Counted from the stretch's first letter, positions 1-8,822 are shown. The stretch: DNA of 64,000 nucleotides from Denitromonas sp. (GCF_034676725.1 NZ_JAUCBR010000004.1:4058001-4122000); one strand, 5' to 3'. The notes: generated from the letters alone by a model not told the origin. Numbers and translations: made by a program.

Positions 1-72
1 CTGGACCTGCGCCCCACCGTGAATCGCTTGCTCGGCGCCAAGGCCGACGCCGGCGACCGGCTCAGGCTGTAG
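1..72 (+). CDS. C-terminal end of an unidentified gene (partial)
   Basis: The first 72 bases read open in frame 1 and end in TAG, giving 23 residues that finish in AGDRLRL. The gene begins before the window, so its family cannot be told. It converges on dnaQ, whose stop lies 9 bases beyond. The codon use is GC-rich like the neighbours. The reading as a gene tail rests only on the open frame and tight convergent spacing. Confidence 0.35.
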   Translation: MDLRPTVNRLLGAKADAGDRLRL

Positions 73-81
73 GCCGCCGCC

Positions 82-804
82 CTATTCCGCAGCCGCCGGT
101 TCGGGCGGCAACCACAGGCAAGTGCCCTTGGTCGCCTTGGCGATATCCGACAGCACGCTCGCATGCGCCGCCAGCTCCTCGTCGCTGGCGCGCAGCACCT
201 TGAGCGGCGGCCGGTCGGCCAGCGAGGCAGCGTGCTCCTCGGCCATCGCCGCGGTCGGCGCCTCGTCGAGCCCGATGATCAGGCTCTCCTGCCCACGCGT
301 CATGGCCAGATACACATCGGCCAGCAGCTCGGCGTCGAGCAAGGCGCCGTGCAGGGTGCGGCGGGCGTTGTCGATGTCGAAGCGCTCGCACAAGGCATCG
401 AGCGTGGCGCGCTTGCCGGGGTTGAGCTCCTTGGCCATTTTCAGCGTGTCGATCACGCCGGCGCAGATCCCGCCCAGCCGGGGGCGGTCGATCAGCGTCA
501 GTTCATTGTCGAGAAAGCCGACGTCGAAGGTGGCGTTGTGGATGATCAGTTCGCCACCACGCACGAAATCCTCGAACTCCGTCACGACATCCTTGAATTT
601 CGGCTTGTCGGCGAGAAACTCGTTGGTGATGCCGTGCACCTCGATCGCCCCCGGGTCGATCTCGCGCTCCGGGTTGAGATACACATGGTAGTGGCGGCCG
701 GTGAGCTTGCGGTTGACCAGCTCGACGCAGCCGATCTCGATCACCCGGTCGCCATTGCGCCACTCCAGGCCGGTGGTTTCCGTATCCAGCACAATCTGTC
801 GCAT
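82..804 (-). CDS. dnaQ: DNA polymerase III epsilon subunit (3'-5' proofreading exonuclease)
   Basis: This is the DEDDh exonuclease that proofreads for the replicative polymerase. The 240-residue protein is close to the E. coli length of 243. The ExoI motif DTETTG lies at residues 7-12, ExoII appears as HNATFDVGF, and the ExoIII histidine and aspartate are in HGALLDAELL. QESLI after the nuclease domain resembles the clamp-binding pentapeptide. The ATG at 804 was chosen because GAGG sits nine bases before it and the protein then starts MRQIVLD, as family members do; a TTG five codons upstream is the only longer option. rnhA ends 11 bases upstream on the same strand, the classic rnhA-dnaQ pairing. 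Confidence 0.95.
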   Translation of the reverse strand: MRQIVLDTETTGLEWRNGDRVIEIGCVELVNRKLTGRHYHVYLNPEREIDPGAIEVHGITNEFLADKPKFKDVVTEFEDFVRGGELIIHNATFDVGFLDNELTLIDRPRLGGICAGVIDTLKMAKELNPGKRATLDALCERFDIDNARRTLHGALLDAELLADVYLAMTRGQESLIIGLDEAPTAAMAEEHAASLADRPPLKVLRASDEELAAHASVLSDIAKATKGTCLWLPPEPAAAE

Positions 805-815
805 TGCCGCGTCCC

Positions 816-1268
816 TCAACGTGAGCGGCCAGCGCGGATCGACTCCACACCCTGGCGCGCCAGTGCATCTGCACGTTCATTCTCGACATGCCCGGCATGC
901 CCCTTCACCCACACCCATTCGATCTGGTGGGCGCTTTGCACCGCATCGAGCGCACGCCACAGGTCTTCATTCTTTACCGGTGCCTTGCTGGCAGTCTTCC
1001 AGCCGCGCGCCTTCCAGCCGTGGATCCACTCCGAGATGCCTTTTTGCACATACTGGCTGTCGGTGTGCACCCGCGCCTTGACCGGGCGCTTGAGCTCTTC
1101 GAGCGCGCGGATGACCGCCAGCAGCTCCATGCGGTTGTTGGTGGTGTTGGGCTCGCCGCCAAACAAGGTCTTTTCCTGGCCGCCCCAGCGCAGGATCGCC
1201 CCCCAGCCGCCAGGGCCGGGGTTGCCGCTGCACGCGCCGTCGGTAAAGATCTCGACATCACTCGTCAT
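816..1268 (-). CDS. rnhA: Ribonuclease HI
   Basis: Ribonuclease HI cuts the RNA strand of RNA-DNA hybrids, such as R-loops and primer remnants. The 150-residue protein begins MTSDVEIFTDGACSGNPGPG, the usual N-terminus with the first catalytic aspartate in FTDGACSG. The glutamate in MELLAVIRALE, the aspartate in HTDSQYV and the late aspartate in ERADALA complete the DEDD site. The frame is open 25 codons further upstream, but that part overlaps the methyltransferase gene and does not look like the family, so the ATG at 1268 is preferred. It overlaps the methyltransferase stop by 11 bases and is followed by dnaQ, so the three are probably co-transcribed. Confidence 0.95.
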   Translation of the reverse strand: MTSDVEIFTDGACSGNPGPGGWGAILRWGGQEKTLFGGEPNTTNNRMELLAVIRALEELKRPVKARVHTDSQYVQKGISEWIHGWKARGWKTASKAPVKNEDLWRALDAVQSAHQIEWVWVKGHAGHVENERADALARQGVESIRAGRSR

Positions 1269-2016
1269 TCTGCTTCCTGTGAATTCGTGCCACCCGCTGA
1301 CCCGGCGAGGCCACCGGCGCGAGGGTTTTGCGCCGTGCCGCACGTGTACGCCATTTGGGTTGGATCAGACGCATGCCATGCACCCGCTTGACCGCCTGCA
1401 GCAGATACACCCCGCCACACACCGGCCACCAGCGATCGCCGGCCGCATCCATGAAATGAAACCGCTCCAGCCACCGCTGCTGGTGCATCGGTGGCGCGTA
1501 GCAGCCAAAGCTGCCCGCGCGGGTATCGAAACTGAGCAGCTGCAGCCAGTCCTTGATGCGGCGGACGGACAGATACTGCCCCTGCCACGGAAAGTCGCCA
1601 TCTCGGCGCTGCAGCAAGCGCCGCGCGCCCCACAGGCTGAACGGATTGAACCCGGCGATGATCAGCTGCCCCTCGGGCACCAGGATGCGCTCGACCTCGC
1701 GCAACACCTGGTGCGGATGCTCGGCAAACTCCAGCGCATGCGGTAACAGCACGAGGTCGACACTGCCGGTCTCGAAGGGCAGCGCCTCGGGCTCGGCCAG
1801 CACATCGGCGTCACGACCCTCGCCGGTGAAATCGCACAAGATGCGCGCCGGGATGCGGTTGTCGCGCAGGAAATCAAACTGGGTCAGGCCGATCTGCACC
1901 GCGTGATAGCCGAACAGATCCGCTACCATGGCGTCAAACCGTTTGGCCTCCCAGTCCATCACATACCGCCCCATTGGCGTTTGCAGCCAATGGGACAGAT
2001 CGGACGGCGAAGACAT
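1258..2016 (-). CDS. Class I SAM-dependent methyltransferase
   Basis: The protein has a Rossmann-type methyltransferase layout: an acidic motif II-like stretch (ADVLAEPEALPFETGSVDLV), then LLPHALEFAEHP and a post-motif helix with RILVPEGQLIIAGFNP. This is the Methyltransf_11 pattern. The usual glycine-rich motif I is not obvious, so substrate and activity are open. Two starts are possible: ATG at 2016 (MSSPSDLSHW, 252 aa) or ATG at 2031 (MTSPDMSSPS, 257 aa), which overlaps the gloB start on the other strand. Neither has a clear ribosome site. The gene heads the rnhA-dnaQ unit and diverges from gloB. Homologues beside rnhA/dnaQ are common in betaproteobacteria. Confidence 0.8.
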   Translation of the reverse strand: MSSPSDLSHWLQTPMGRYVMDWEAKRFDAMVADLFGYHAVQIGLTQFDFLRDNRIPARILCDFTGEGRDADVLAEPEALPFETGSVDLVLLPHALEFAEHPHQVLREVERILVPEGQLIIAGFNPFSLWGARRLLQRRDGDFPWQGQYLSVRRIKDWLQLLSFDTRAGSFGCYAPPMHQQRWLERFHFMDAAGDRWWPVCGGVYLLQAVKRVHGMRLIQPKWRTRAARRKTLAPVASPGQRVARIHRKQNDE

Positions 2017-2029
2017 GTCAGGAGACGTC

Positions 2030-2789
2030 ATGAGACAGATTGTTCCGCTACCTGCGTTCAAGGATAACTACATCTGGTTGATGCACGATGGCCACCACGC
2101 CGTGGTGGTTCGACCCCGGCGACGCTGCGCCGGTGAGGGATTTTATCGCGCTACACGATCTGACGCTGGCCGCCGTGCTCATTACCCACCACCACGCCGA
2201 CCATGTCGGCGGGCTGGCCGGGCTGTCACCCGCATGCCCGGTCTATGGCCCGGCACGAGAAGACATCGCCGGCATCACTCACCCAGTGCAAGCTCCGGAC
2301 CTCGTCAGCATCCCCGAGTTTGAACTCACACTGCAGGTGCTGGATGTGCCCGGCCATACCCGCGGCCACATCGCCTACTACACACCCGGCGTCCTGTTCT
2401 GCGGCGACACCCTCTTCAGCGCCGGCTGCGGCCGCCTGTTCGAGGGCACGCCCACGCAATTGTTCGATTCACTCAATACCCTCGCCGCACTGCCGGATGA
2501 TACGCAGGTGTACTGCACCCATGAGTACACCCTGGCCAATCTGGCCTTTGCGCAGGCCGCCGAGCCCGAGAACCCGGCGCGCGACCGGTGGCTCGACGAG
2601 TGCGTGGCCCGACGCAATGCCGGCGAGCCGACCCTGCCGAGCAGCATCGCGCGCGAGAAGGCGGTCAACCCCTTCCTGCGCCCGGACAGCCCGTCCGTGC
2701 GCAACGCGCTGACACATCACACCGGGCACGCCCCGGCCAACGCGCTCGAGGCGTTTACTGCACTGCGTGCGTGGAAAAATACGTTCTGA
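2030..2789 (+). pseudogene. gloB: Hydroxyacylglutathione hydrolase (glyoxalase II) with apparent +1 frameshift
   Basis: Glyoxalase II hydrolyses S-lactoylglutathione, the last step of methylglyoxal detoxification, with two metals in a metallo-beta-lactamase fold. The start at 2030 has AGGAG five bases before it and gives MRQIVPLPAFKDNYIWL, the standard N-terminus. That frame runs to HHAVVV near 2110 and then turns to nonsense. The rest of the enzyme, from DPGDAAPVRDF through THHHADHVGG, the GHTRGH histidine and FCGDTLF, continues in the frame one base later and ends at 2789 with a normal C-terminus. One extra base in gtggtggttcgacccc explains everything. It is either a genuine inactivating mutation or a sequencing error; no other damage is visible. 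Confidence 0.88.
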
Positions 2790-2795
2790 TGGCGC

Positions 2796-3761
2796 TCAGG
2801 CCACCGAGGCTTCAGGCTCACTGGCAATCGCGACACGGTTGCGCCCGGCTTTCTTGGCCTGGTAGAGCGCGCGGTCGGCCGCTTCCATCATGGCTGCGGG
2901 CGAGCCCGTGTCATCCGGCGAAGGGTACACCGTTGCCACGCCGACACTGACCGTCACATGGTCGGCAATGGCCGATGTATCGTGCGGGAGCTTCAGCGTC
3001 TCGATCGCGCGGCGCAGCGTTTCAGCCACACGCTTGGCGCCGACAACATTGGTCTCGGGCAGGATGGCAACGAACTCTTCACCACCGAAGCGCGCCACCA
3101 GGTCGGCCGGGCGCTTGAGTTCGGACTGGAGGCACCTGGCCACTGCCTTGAGGCACTCGTCGCCCGACTGATGCCCATAACGATCGTTGTACTGCTTGAA
3201 GAAATCGACATCCAGCATCAACACCGACAAGGGCAAGCGGTTGCGACGGGAACGCTGCCATTCGCGTGCAATCGACTCGTCAAAGCAGCGGCGGTTGGCA
3301 ATACCGGTCAGGCCATCGACCGACGTCAGCCGCTTCAGCTCGCGGTTGGCGTCGTCCAGCCGCCGGGTCAGCACCAGCAGCGACAGCCGCATCTGGGCCA
3401 GGCGCTGCATGGCGCGAACCTTGGCCGCCAGGACGATCTCCGACACCGGTTTGACCAGGTAGTCATCACCGCCCACCTCGATGCCACGCTCGAGATCCTT
3501 GTCGCTGGTACGGGCGGTCAGGAAGATGATCGGCGTCCAGTCGCCATCCTTTTCGAGCAGGCGAATCCGCCGCGCAACCTCGAATCCGTCAAGGCCGGGC
3601 ATGATCACATCGAGGAGAATGAGGTCCGGGCGCGATTGCTTGAAGATTTCCAGCCCGGCCTCGCCGTCGCGCGCGTGCACCGTCTCGAGGCCGAGCTTGG
3701 CAAGCTGGGCCGACACAATGGTTGCACTGGTGACCGTATCTTCGATCAGAAGAACTTTCAT
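2796..3761 (-). CDS. Response regulator with GGDEF domain (diguanylate cyclase, PleD-like)
   Basis: The 321-residue protein joins a receiver domain (about 1-120) to a GGDEF domain (about 150-310). Receiver features are visible: acidic residues near position 7, phospho-acceptor Asp51 in LLLDVIMPG, and Lys104 in DYLVKPVSE. The cyclase signature is GGEEF at 226-230, preceded by RPAD at 217-220, which is the RxxD product-inhibition site at the expected five-residue distance. It should therefore make c-di-GMP when phosphorylated and be feedback-inhibited. A short coiled stretch (LTRRLDDANRELKRL) links the domains. No partner kinase is adjacent. It converges on gloB with six bases between stops. 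Confidence 0.92.
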   Translation of the reverse strand: MKVLLIEDTVTSATIVSAQLAKLGLETVHARDGEAGLEIFKQSRPDLILLDVIMPGLDGFEVARRIRLLEKDGDWTPIIFLTARTSDKDLERGIEVGGDDYLVKPVSEIVLAAKVRAMQRLAQMRLSLLVLTRRLDDANRELKRLTSVDGLTGIANRRCFDESIAREWQRSRRNRLPLSVLMLDVDFFKQYNDRYGHQSGDECLKAVARCLQSELKRPADLVARFGGEEFVAILPETNVVGAKRVAETLRRAIETLKLPHDTSAIADHVTVSVGVATVYPSPDDTGSPAAMMEAADRALYQAKKAGRNRVAIASEPEASVA

Positions 3762-3882
3762 GGCAGAAACCGGGCCTTAGACGGGGCGTATTATGGCACT
3801 TATCCCTACGCCGAAAGTGGCAATATCACGCAGAAAGCATCAGCTTCTCGTGGTTTGACGCCTTCCTGCACCGGTCACTAGA

Positions 3883-5157
3883 ATGCGAAGCCCCTCAGCC
3901 CCCGGGAATCCGATGACCGGTTTTGCCCCGCTCTTCCTTGTCCTCGCCCTGCTCAGCCCGGCCCTCGGTGCGCAAGCGCTGTCCCCCGCGGCGGCCGGAC
4001 AAGGCATGACGCTGCCGCAGCCGCAGGTGGTCGACCTGACCGAGGAGGAAGACCCGATCATCACCGTCGACCTGACCCACCAGGCCGCCGACCTGTGGGA
4101 CCGCATCCGCCGCGGCTACGCGATGCCCGACCTCGACACCGATGAAGTCGCCGCGCAGCAGATCCGCTACCTGAGCCACCCGAACGCCCTGCGCAGCCTG
4201 TTCGAGCGCAGCTACCGCTACCTCTACCACATCGTCGATGCGCTCGAGCGGCGCGGCCTGCCCACCGAGCTGGCGCTGCTGCCGATGGTCGAGAGCGGCT
4301 TCAACCCGATGGCCCTGTCACGCTCGCACGCCGCCGGACTGTGGCAGTTCATTCCCTCGACCGGGCGCTATTTCAACCTGCACCAGAACGAATGGGTTGA
4401 TGAACGACGCGACATCGTCGCCTCGACCGAAGCTGCGCTCGACTACCTCGAACGCATCTACGACATGCATGGCGACTGGCATCTGGCGCTGGCCTCGTAC
4501 AACTGGGGGGAAGGCGCGGTGCTGCGCGCACGCAAGAAAAACGAAGCGGCCGGTCTCCCCACCGAACTGCCCTACCTCACCCTGCCCGACGAAACCCGGC
4601 GCTATGTGCCCAAGCTGCAGGCGCTGAAGAACATCATCGGTCGGCCGGAGCTGTTCAATATCGAGCTGCCCCATGTGCCAAACCGGCTGTATTTCGAGAG
4701 TGTGGAAAGCCCGCCGGGAATCGACCTGGCCATGGCCGCCTCGTTTGCCCAGCTGCCGCTCGAAGAGCTGGTTGCGCTCAATCCGGCGTTTCGCCGCCCG
4801 GTCATTCCGGAAGGTCGCCAGCGCCTGATCCTGCCGGCAGACCGGGTCGGCATGTTCCAGTCCAAGCTCGCCGGTGCCGGCCCTCGCTGGCAGACCTACC
4901 GGCCAGGCAGTGCCGAGAGCATGGAGAGCATCGCCAGCAAGTTCGGCCTCACGCTGACCGAGCTGCTGCAGGTCAATGGCCTGACCTCGCCCTTCAACCT
5001 CAAGCCCGGCACCGTCCTGCTGGTGCCGGCCGGCGCTGACGTGCAATCGGTCATGCCGCTCACGGAACTGATCCCCGACCTGCCATCGGCCAAGGAAATC
5101 ACCACCCAGCCGCCGACCCGCAAGAAGGCCAGGCGCACCAAGAAGCGCTCGCGCTAA
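3883..5157 (+). CDS. mltD: Membrane-bound lytic murein transglycosylase D with LysM
   Basis: MltD cleaves peptidoglycan glycan strands and releases 1,6-anhydro-muropeptides in the periplasm. The SLT domain is plain: LALLPMVESGFNP carries the catalytic Glu137, followed by AAGLWQFIPSTGRYF and LASYNWGEGAVLRA. A LysM module near residues 340-390 (SIASKFGLTLTELLQVNG) binds the wall, and an earlier degenerate one may sit at about 285-325. The N-terminus is a signal peptide (FLVLALLSPALGAQA) without a lipobox cysteine. The start may be the ATG at 3883 or at 3913; the first keeps an arginine before the hydrophobic stretch. The C-terminus is a basic tail. It ends three bases from the converging ABC gene. 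Confidence 0.92.
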   Translation: MRSPSAPGNPMTGFAPLFLVLALLSPALGAQALSPAAAGQGMTLPQPQVVDLTEEEDPIITVDLTHQAADLWDRIRRGYAMPDLDTDEVAAQQIRYLSHPNALRSLFERSYRYLYHIVDALERRGLPTELALLPMVESGFNPMALSRSHAAGLWQFIPSTGRYFNLHQNEWVDERRDIVASTEAALDYLERIYDMHGDWHLALASYNWGEGAVLRARKKNEAAGLPTELPYLTLPDETRRYVPKLQALKNIIGRPELFNIELPHVPNRLYFESVESPPGIDLAMAASFAQLPLEELVALNPAFRRPVIPEGRQRLILPADRVGMFQSKLAGAGPRWQTYRPGSAESMESIASKFGLTLTELLQVNGLTSPFNLKPGTVLLVPAGADVQSVMPLTELIPDLPSAKEITTQPPTRKKARRTKKRSR

Positions 5158-5160
5158 GCC

Positions 5161-7188
5161 TCAGCCCAGCGGATGGTGACAGCGGACGAAGCCGCCGTCG
5201 GCGGTGGCGGACGCATCGGGATAGCGCGCTCGGCACATGGCGTCGGCCCGCGCGCAGCGCGGATGAAAATGACAGCCCGAGGGCGGATTCAAGGGTGAGG
5301 GCAAAGGGACTTCTGCGGCTGGCACTTGCGCCGCTGTCGCCGGCGCCTCGGCGGCCGGCCCGGTGGTAAGCACCGCATCGAGCAAGGTGCGGGTGTAGGG
5401 ATGGCGAGGATGGCGAAGGACCTGCTCGCGCGTGCCCTGCTCGACGATCCTCCCGAGGTACATCACCGCCACATCGTCGGCCAGATAGTCGACCACCGCA
5501 ATGTTGTGCGTGATGAACAGATAGGCAAGGCCCTCGCTGCGCTGCACGTCCCGCAACAGGTTGAGGATCTGCGCCTGGACCGACACATCCAGCGCGCTTG
5601 TGGGCTCGTCACAGACGATGACCTTGGGCGCAACCGCCAGCGCGCGCGCCAGCGCAATGCGCTGGCGCTGGCCACCGGAAAAGGCGTGCGGGTAGCGGTC
5701 ACGCATGGCCGGATCAAGGCCAACCCGCGTGAGCAGCGAATCAATGCGCTGTGAGCGCGCCTGCGCACTGTCGCCGATCTTCAGCGCCGCCATCCCCTCG
5801 TTCAGGATGTCGCCGATCCGCATGCGCGGATTGAGCGAGGCGAACGGATCCTGAAAGACCATCTGGACCTGCTGGCGCAACGCGTGCAGCGCCCGCCCGC
5901 GGCGACCAACCTGCTCCACCCCGGCCAGCTTGACCGAGCCGCCGGTCGGCCGAACCAACTGCATCAAGGCCTTGCCGGCGGTCGTCTTGCCACACCCCGA
6001 CTCGCCAACCAGGGCGAGGGTCCGCCCCGGCGACAGCGACAGATTGATCCCGTCAACCGCCTTGACGTGACCGCTGACCCGCTTGAGCACGCCCTTGCGC
6101 ACCGGAAAATGCACGGCCAGCTCCCGCACCTCGAGCAGCGGCCCGCTCGCCGCCGCACGGGGTGACGTAGCCACCGACGGCATCTCGGCGGGCGCCGCCG
6201 CGATGGCGGCCCCCGCGGGGTCATACAAGTGGCACCGCACCCGCCGACCATCGACCTCGTACCACGCCGGCGGTCGCTTGTCGCAATGCGCCAGCGCATC
6301 CGGACAGCGTGGCGCAAACCGGCAGCCGGCAAATACCTGATCGAGTCGCGGCACCATGCCCGGCAGCGTATCGAGGGGCTGTTCGCGGCCCGCCGGCGTC
6401 GGCAAGGCGGCAAACAACTTGCGGGAGTACGGATGAAGCGGCCGTTCGAAAAACGCCCCCCGCGCGCCCTGCTCGATCACCTCGCCGGCATACATCACGG
6501 CCACGGTGTGCGCCATTCGGGCCACTACGCCCAGGTCATGCGTAATGAGCAGCATGCCCATGCGCCGGGAGGCCTGCAGTGCGGCCAACAGGTCGAGCAC
6601 CTGGGCCTGGAGTGTCACATCCAGCGCCGTGGTCGGCTCATCGGCAATCAGCAAATCGGGGTCGCCCGCGAGCGCCATGGCGATCATGACCCGCTGCTTC
6701 ATGCCGCCGGAAAACTGGAATGGGTATTCATCGAGGCGGCGCTCGGCATCCGGAATGCCCACGGCCGTGAGCAGGCGCGCCGCCTCGTTTCGCGCCGCCG
6801 CACCCCGCATGCCACGATGCCGCGACAGCACCTCTTCGATCTGGTGATAGACCGTCATGACCGGATTCAGGCTGGTGGCGGGCTCCTGGAAAATCATCGC
6901 CATGCCGCCCCCACGGACCCGTCGCATGCGCGCCTCAGGCAAGGCGAGCAGATCCTCGCCATGGTAGCGCACGCCGCCGCCCGCGACCCGCCCCGCCGCC
7001 GGGAGCAAGCGCATCAGCGCCAGCGCGGTCATGGACTTGCCGCATCCCGACTCGCCCAGCAACGCCACTGTCTCGCCCGGCGCAATCGAGAAACTGACCG
7101 CATCGACCGGGCGGATGCGCTGCCCGGCGTCGATGTCCACGGAGAGCGTTTCAACCGTCAGCAAGCCAGTGTCGTCAGGCGTCATCAT
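5161..7188 (-). CDS. ABC transporter ATPase with two fused nucleotide-binding domains (oligopeptide type, YejF-like)
   Basis: Two complete ATPase domains lie in one 675-residue chain. The first has Walker A GESGCGKSM, signature FSGGMKQR and Walker B LLIADEPTTALD; the second has GESGCGKTT, FSGGQRQR and VIVCDEPTSALD. After each comes the oligopeptide-type C-terminal region with clustered cysteines (FAGCRFAPRCPDALAHC and GCHFHPRCARADAMC), as in DppD/DppF and YejF. It would power import of peptides or similar solutes. No binding protein or permease gene is nearby, so the ATPase is orphaned from its transporter here. Start could be either of two adjacent ATGs (7188, 7185); no clear ribosome site is seen. 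Confidence 0.9.
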   Translation of the reverse strand: MMTPDDTGLLTVETLSVDIDAGQRIRPVDAVSFSIAPGETVALLGESGCGKSMTALALMRLLPAAGRVAGGGVRYHGEDLLALPEARMRRVRGGGMAMIFQEPATSLNPVMTVYHQIEEVLSRHRGMRGAAARNEAARLLTAVGIPDAERRLDEYPFQFSGGMKQRVMIAMALAGDPDLLIADEPTTALDVTLQAQVLDLLAALQASRRMGMLLITHDLGVVARMAHTVAVMYAGEVIEQGARGAFFERPLHPYSRKLFAALPTPAGREQPLDTLPGMVPRLDQVFAGCRFAPRCPDALAHCDKRPPAWYEVDGRRVRCHLYDPAGAAIAAAPAEMPSVATSPRAAASGPLLEVRELAVHFPVRKGVLKRVSGHVKAVDGINLSLSPGRTLALVGESGCGKTTAGKALMQLVRPTGGSVKLAGVEQVGRRGRALHALRQQVQMVFQDPFASLNPRMRIGDILNEGMAALKIGDSAQARSQRIDSLLTRVGLDPAMRDRYPHAFSGGQRQRIALARALAVAPKVIVCDEPTSALDVSVQAQILNLLRDVQRSEGLAYLFITHNIAVVDYLADDVAVMYLGRIVEQGTREQVLRHPRHPYTRTLLDAVLTTGPAAEAPATAAQVPAAEVPLPSPLNPPSGCHFHPRCARADAMCRARYPDASATADGGFVRCHHPLG

Positions 7189-7278
7189 GAGGGAGCAATA
7201 CAGACCATGTGGAAATCAACAGATGACCGGCCACCAGCGGCCGGTACGCTCTGCGAAATCTACTGTGAACGGGCCGGA

Positions 7279-7311
7279 AATCAAAACGGGCCGCTTTGCC
7301 GCGGCCCGTTT
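7279..7311 (-). terminator. Rho-independent terminator after slyD-type gene
   Basis: A perfect 11-bp stem (AAACGGGCCGC against GCGGCCCGTTT) with a six-base loop ends in a short T run on the minus strand. It lies just past the PPIase stop and before the ABC gene start, so it separates the two transcription units. Confidence 0.75.
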
Positions 7312-7331
7312 GTCTTCACGCTGGAACACGC

Positions 7332-7811
7332 TCAGTGGTGATGGCCACCGGCGCCATGGACATGACCATGCGCGATTTCTTCCTGTGTTGCCGGACGCAC
7401 TTCGGTGATCGTGATATCGAACAGCAGCGCGACACCCGCGAGCGGGTGATTGCCATCGACCACCACCTTGCCGTCGGCGATGTCGGTGATGCGGTACAGC
7501 ACCTCGTCTTCACCGTCCTCGGTCACGCGCTCGAAGCTCATGCCCACTTCGATGTTGTCCGGAAACAGGCTGCGATCTTCCATCATCACCATGTTTTCGT
7601 CGTACTCGCCGAACGCATCGTCCGGCTGAAGCTTCATCTTCAGGTTCTCGCCCGTGTTCTTGCCGTGAAGCGCTTCCTCGATCGGCGAAAAGATGCCGTC
7701 GTAGCCCCCGTGCAGGTACACCAGCGGATGCTGGCCGTCATCGACCACGTTGCCGTCCGGATCGTGGACGGTGTACTTAAGCGTTACGACGGTGTTTTTT
7801 GCGATTTGCAT
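7332..7811 (-). CDS. FKBP-type peptidyl-prolyl isomerase, SlyD family
   Basis: SlyD proteins are prolyl isomerase/chaperones with an IF (insert-in-flap) domain; many also bind nickel. The 159-residue protein shows the FKBP strand YTVHDPDGNVVDD, the flap HGGYDGIFSPIEEALHGK and the SlyD-type AFGEYDENMV. The C-terminal tail is short (HGHVHGAGGHHH), a reduced metal-binding stretch compared with E. coli SlyD. The start at 7811 gives MQIAKNTVVTLKY; longer reading upstream overlaps the peroxiredoxin gene in another frame and is not family-like. It overlaps the end of that gene by 35 bases, so translation is probably coupled. A nickel role could serve the Hox hydrogenase in this window, but that is only a guess. 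Confidence 0.9.
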   Translation of the reverse strand: MQIAKNTVVTLKYTVHDPDGNVVDDGQHPLVYLHGGYDGIFSPIEEALHGKNTGENLKMKLQPDDAFGEYDENMVMMEDRSLFPDNIEVGMSFERVTEDGEDEVLYRITDIADGKVVVDGNHPLAGVALLFDITITEVRPATQEEIAHGHVHGAGGHHH

Positions 7812-8289
7812 TAGCTTTTTCCGGTTCAAGTTCCCTGACAAGGGCCAGCACCTCGGCCACATGACCCCGCGGCGCGACATCATACAGGGCATGCTGAATC
7901 TGGCCAGCCTTGTCGATAATGAAGGTCGAACGTAACACACCCATCCGTTTGATGCCATCGACCACTTTTTCGCGCCACACGCCAAACAGTTTGCACACTT
8001 CCGCTTCCGTATCGGCCAGCAGCCGGATCGACAATCCGTGCTCGTCGCGGAACTCGGCGTGCGTCAGGCTATCGTCCGGACTGACACCGATCACGATGCA
8101 ATCGAGGCGATTGAACGCATCTTCATGATCGCTGAAATCCGCGGCCTGCAGCGTGCAGCTGGGCGTGTTGTCACGCGGGTAGAAAAACAAGACAACGTGA
8201 CGGTTGCCACGAACGGATGCCATGTCGAAATTTTCCATATCGGCATCCGGCAACGAGAAAAGGGGCGCGGTATCTCCGCTGCGCAACAT
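7777..8289 (-). CDS. Peroxiredoxin, PrxQ/Bcp family
   Basis: This thiol peroxidase reduces hydroperoxides in the cytoplasm. The 170-residue protein has the thioredoxin-like start (GDTAPLFSLPDAD), VVLFFYPRDNTPSCTLQ with the peroxidatic cysteine, and GVWREKV/RSTFIIDKAG typical of the family. Where many Bcp proteins have a resolving cysteine five residues after the first, this one has alanine (CTLQAADF), so it probably works as a one-Cys enzyme or uses another partner. The ATG at 8289 is preceded by AAGGTGAG at good distance. The C-terminus is basic and overlaps the slyD-type gene by 35 bases. Confidence 0.9.
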   Translation of the reverse strand: MLRSGDTAPLFSLPDADMENFDMASVRGNRHVVLFFYPRDNTPSCTLQAADFSDHEDAFNRLDCIVIGVSPDDSLTHAEFRDEHGLSIRLLADTEAEVCKLFGVWREKVVDGIKRMGVLRSTFIIDKAGQIQHALYDVAPRGHVAEVLALVRELEPEKANANRKKHRRNA

Positions 8290-8788
8290 AGGCTCACCTT
8301 CAAGTGCAAACGATACGATCCTGCTTGAGGCGCGAACTGTACTTGTGGCTGAACTATTCGGCAACAGCATTGTGATCCCCCCTCTCGTCGATGCGTCCCG
8401 GCGTTATTGAACGAATAGACCATCAGCCGCAACGGCTCAAGTCCCCGCCGCGCGGATCGGACCGGCGAGCCGTCGCCGACCGCGCCCGCAGCAGCGGCAT
8501 CAGGCACAAGACACCACGACAACGGACTGATGGCGAAGACGGCACGCCACCCGCGGAGGCCTTGATTGGCGGTGGTTCTGGCGTCGCGAATCCGGCGCCA
8601 CGATCGAAACGCGCTTCCCGATGACATATCGACGACGACCGCCCACCCGACGCTTAGGTATGTTCGGTGCACAGCCAAAAAAGTCACGGCGGCAGCTTCG
8701 CCGGGGCGAGCGCCAGGGCGTGCCAGAAAAAGATCATTGCGGCGGATTGCCCATCGGACCAGGGGGCAGGACAGTTCCGACGTAGACG
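8290..8788. other. Gene-free stretch between peroxiredoxin and tRNA cluster
   Basis: About 500 bases hold no reading frame that resembles a protein in either direction; the few open frames are short and arginine-rich in the way of GC-rich shadows. The left part should carry the peroxiredoxin promoter on the minus strand. I see no repeat or RNA structure here apart from the terminator at the right end. Confidence 0.5.
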
Positions 8789-8822
8789 CAAAAAGGCGGG
8801 CGCTTGCGCGCCCGCCTTTTCT
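8789..8822 (-). terminator. Terminator of the first tRNA cluster copy
   Basis: A nine-base-pair GC stem (GGCGGGCGC/GCGCCCGCC) with a four-base loop is flanked by A4 on one side and T4 on the other, so it works in both directions. It lies seven bases past the 3' end of tRNA-Asp on the minus strand. Confidence 0.85.

Noticed and set aside
163..1746. Plus-strand open frame of 527 codons opposite dnaQ, rnhA and the methyltransferase
   Set aside because: It spans three real genes on the other strand and has no recognisable domain.
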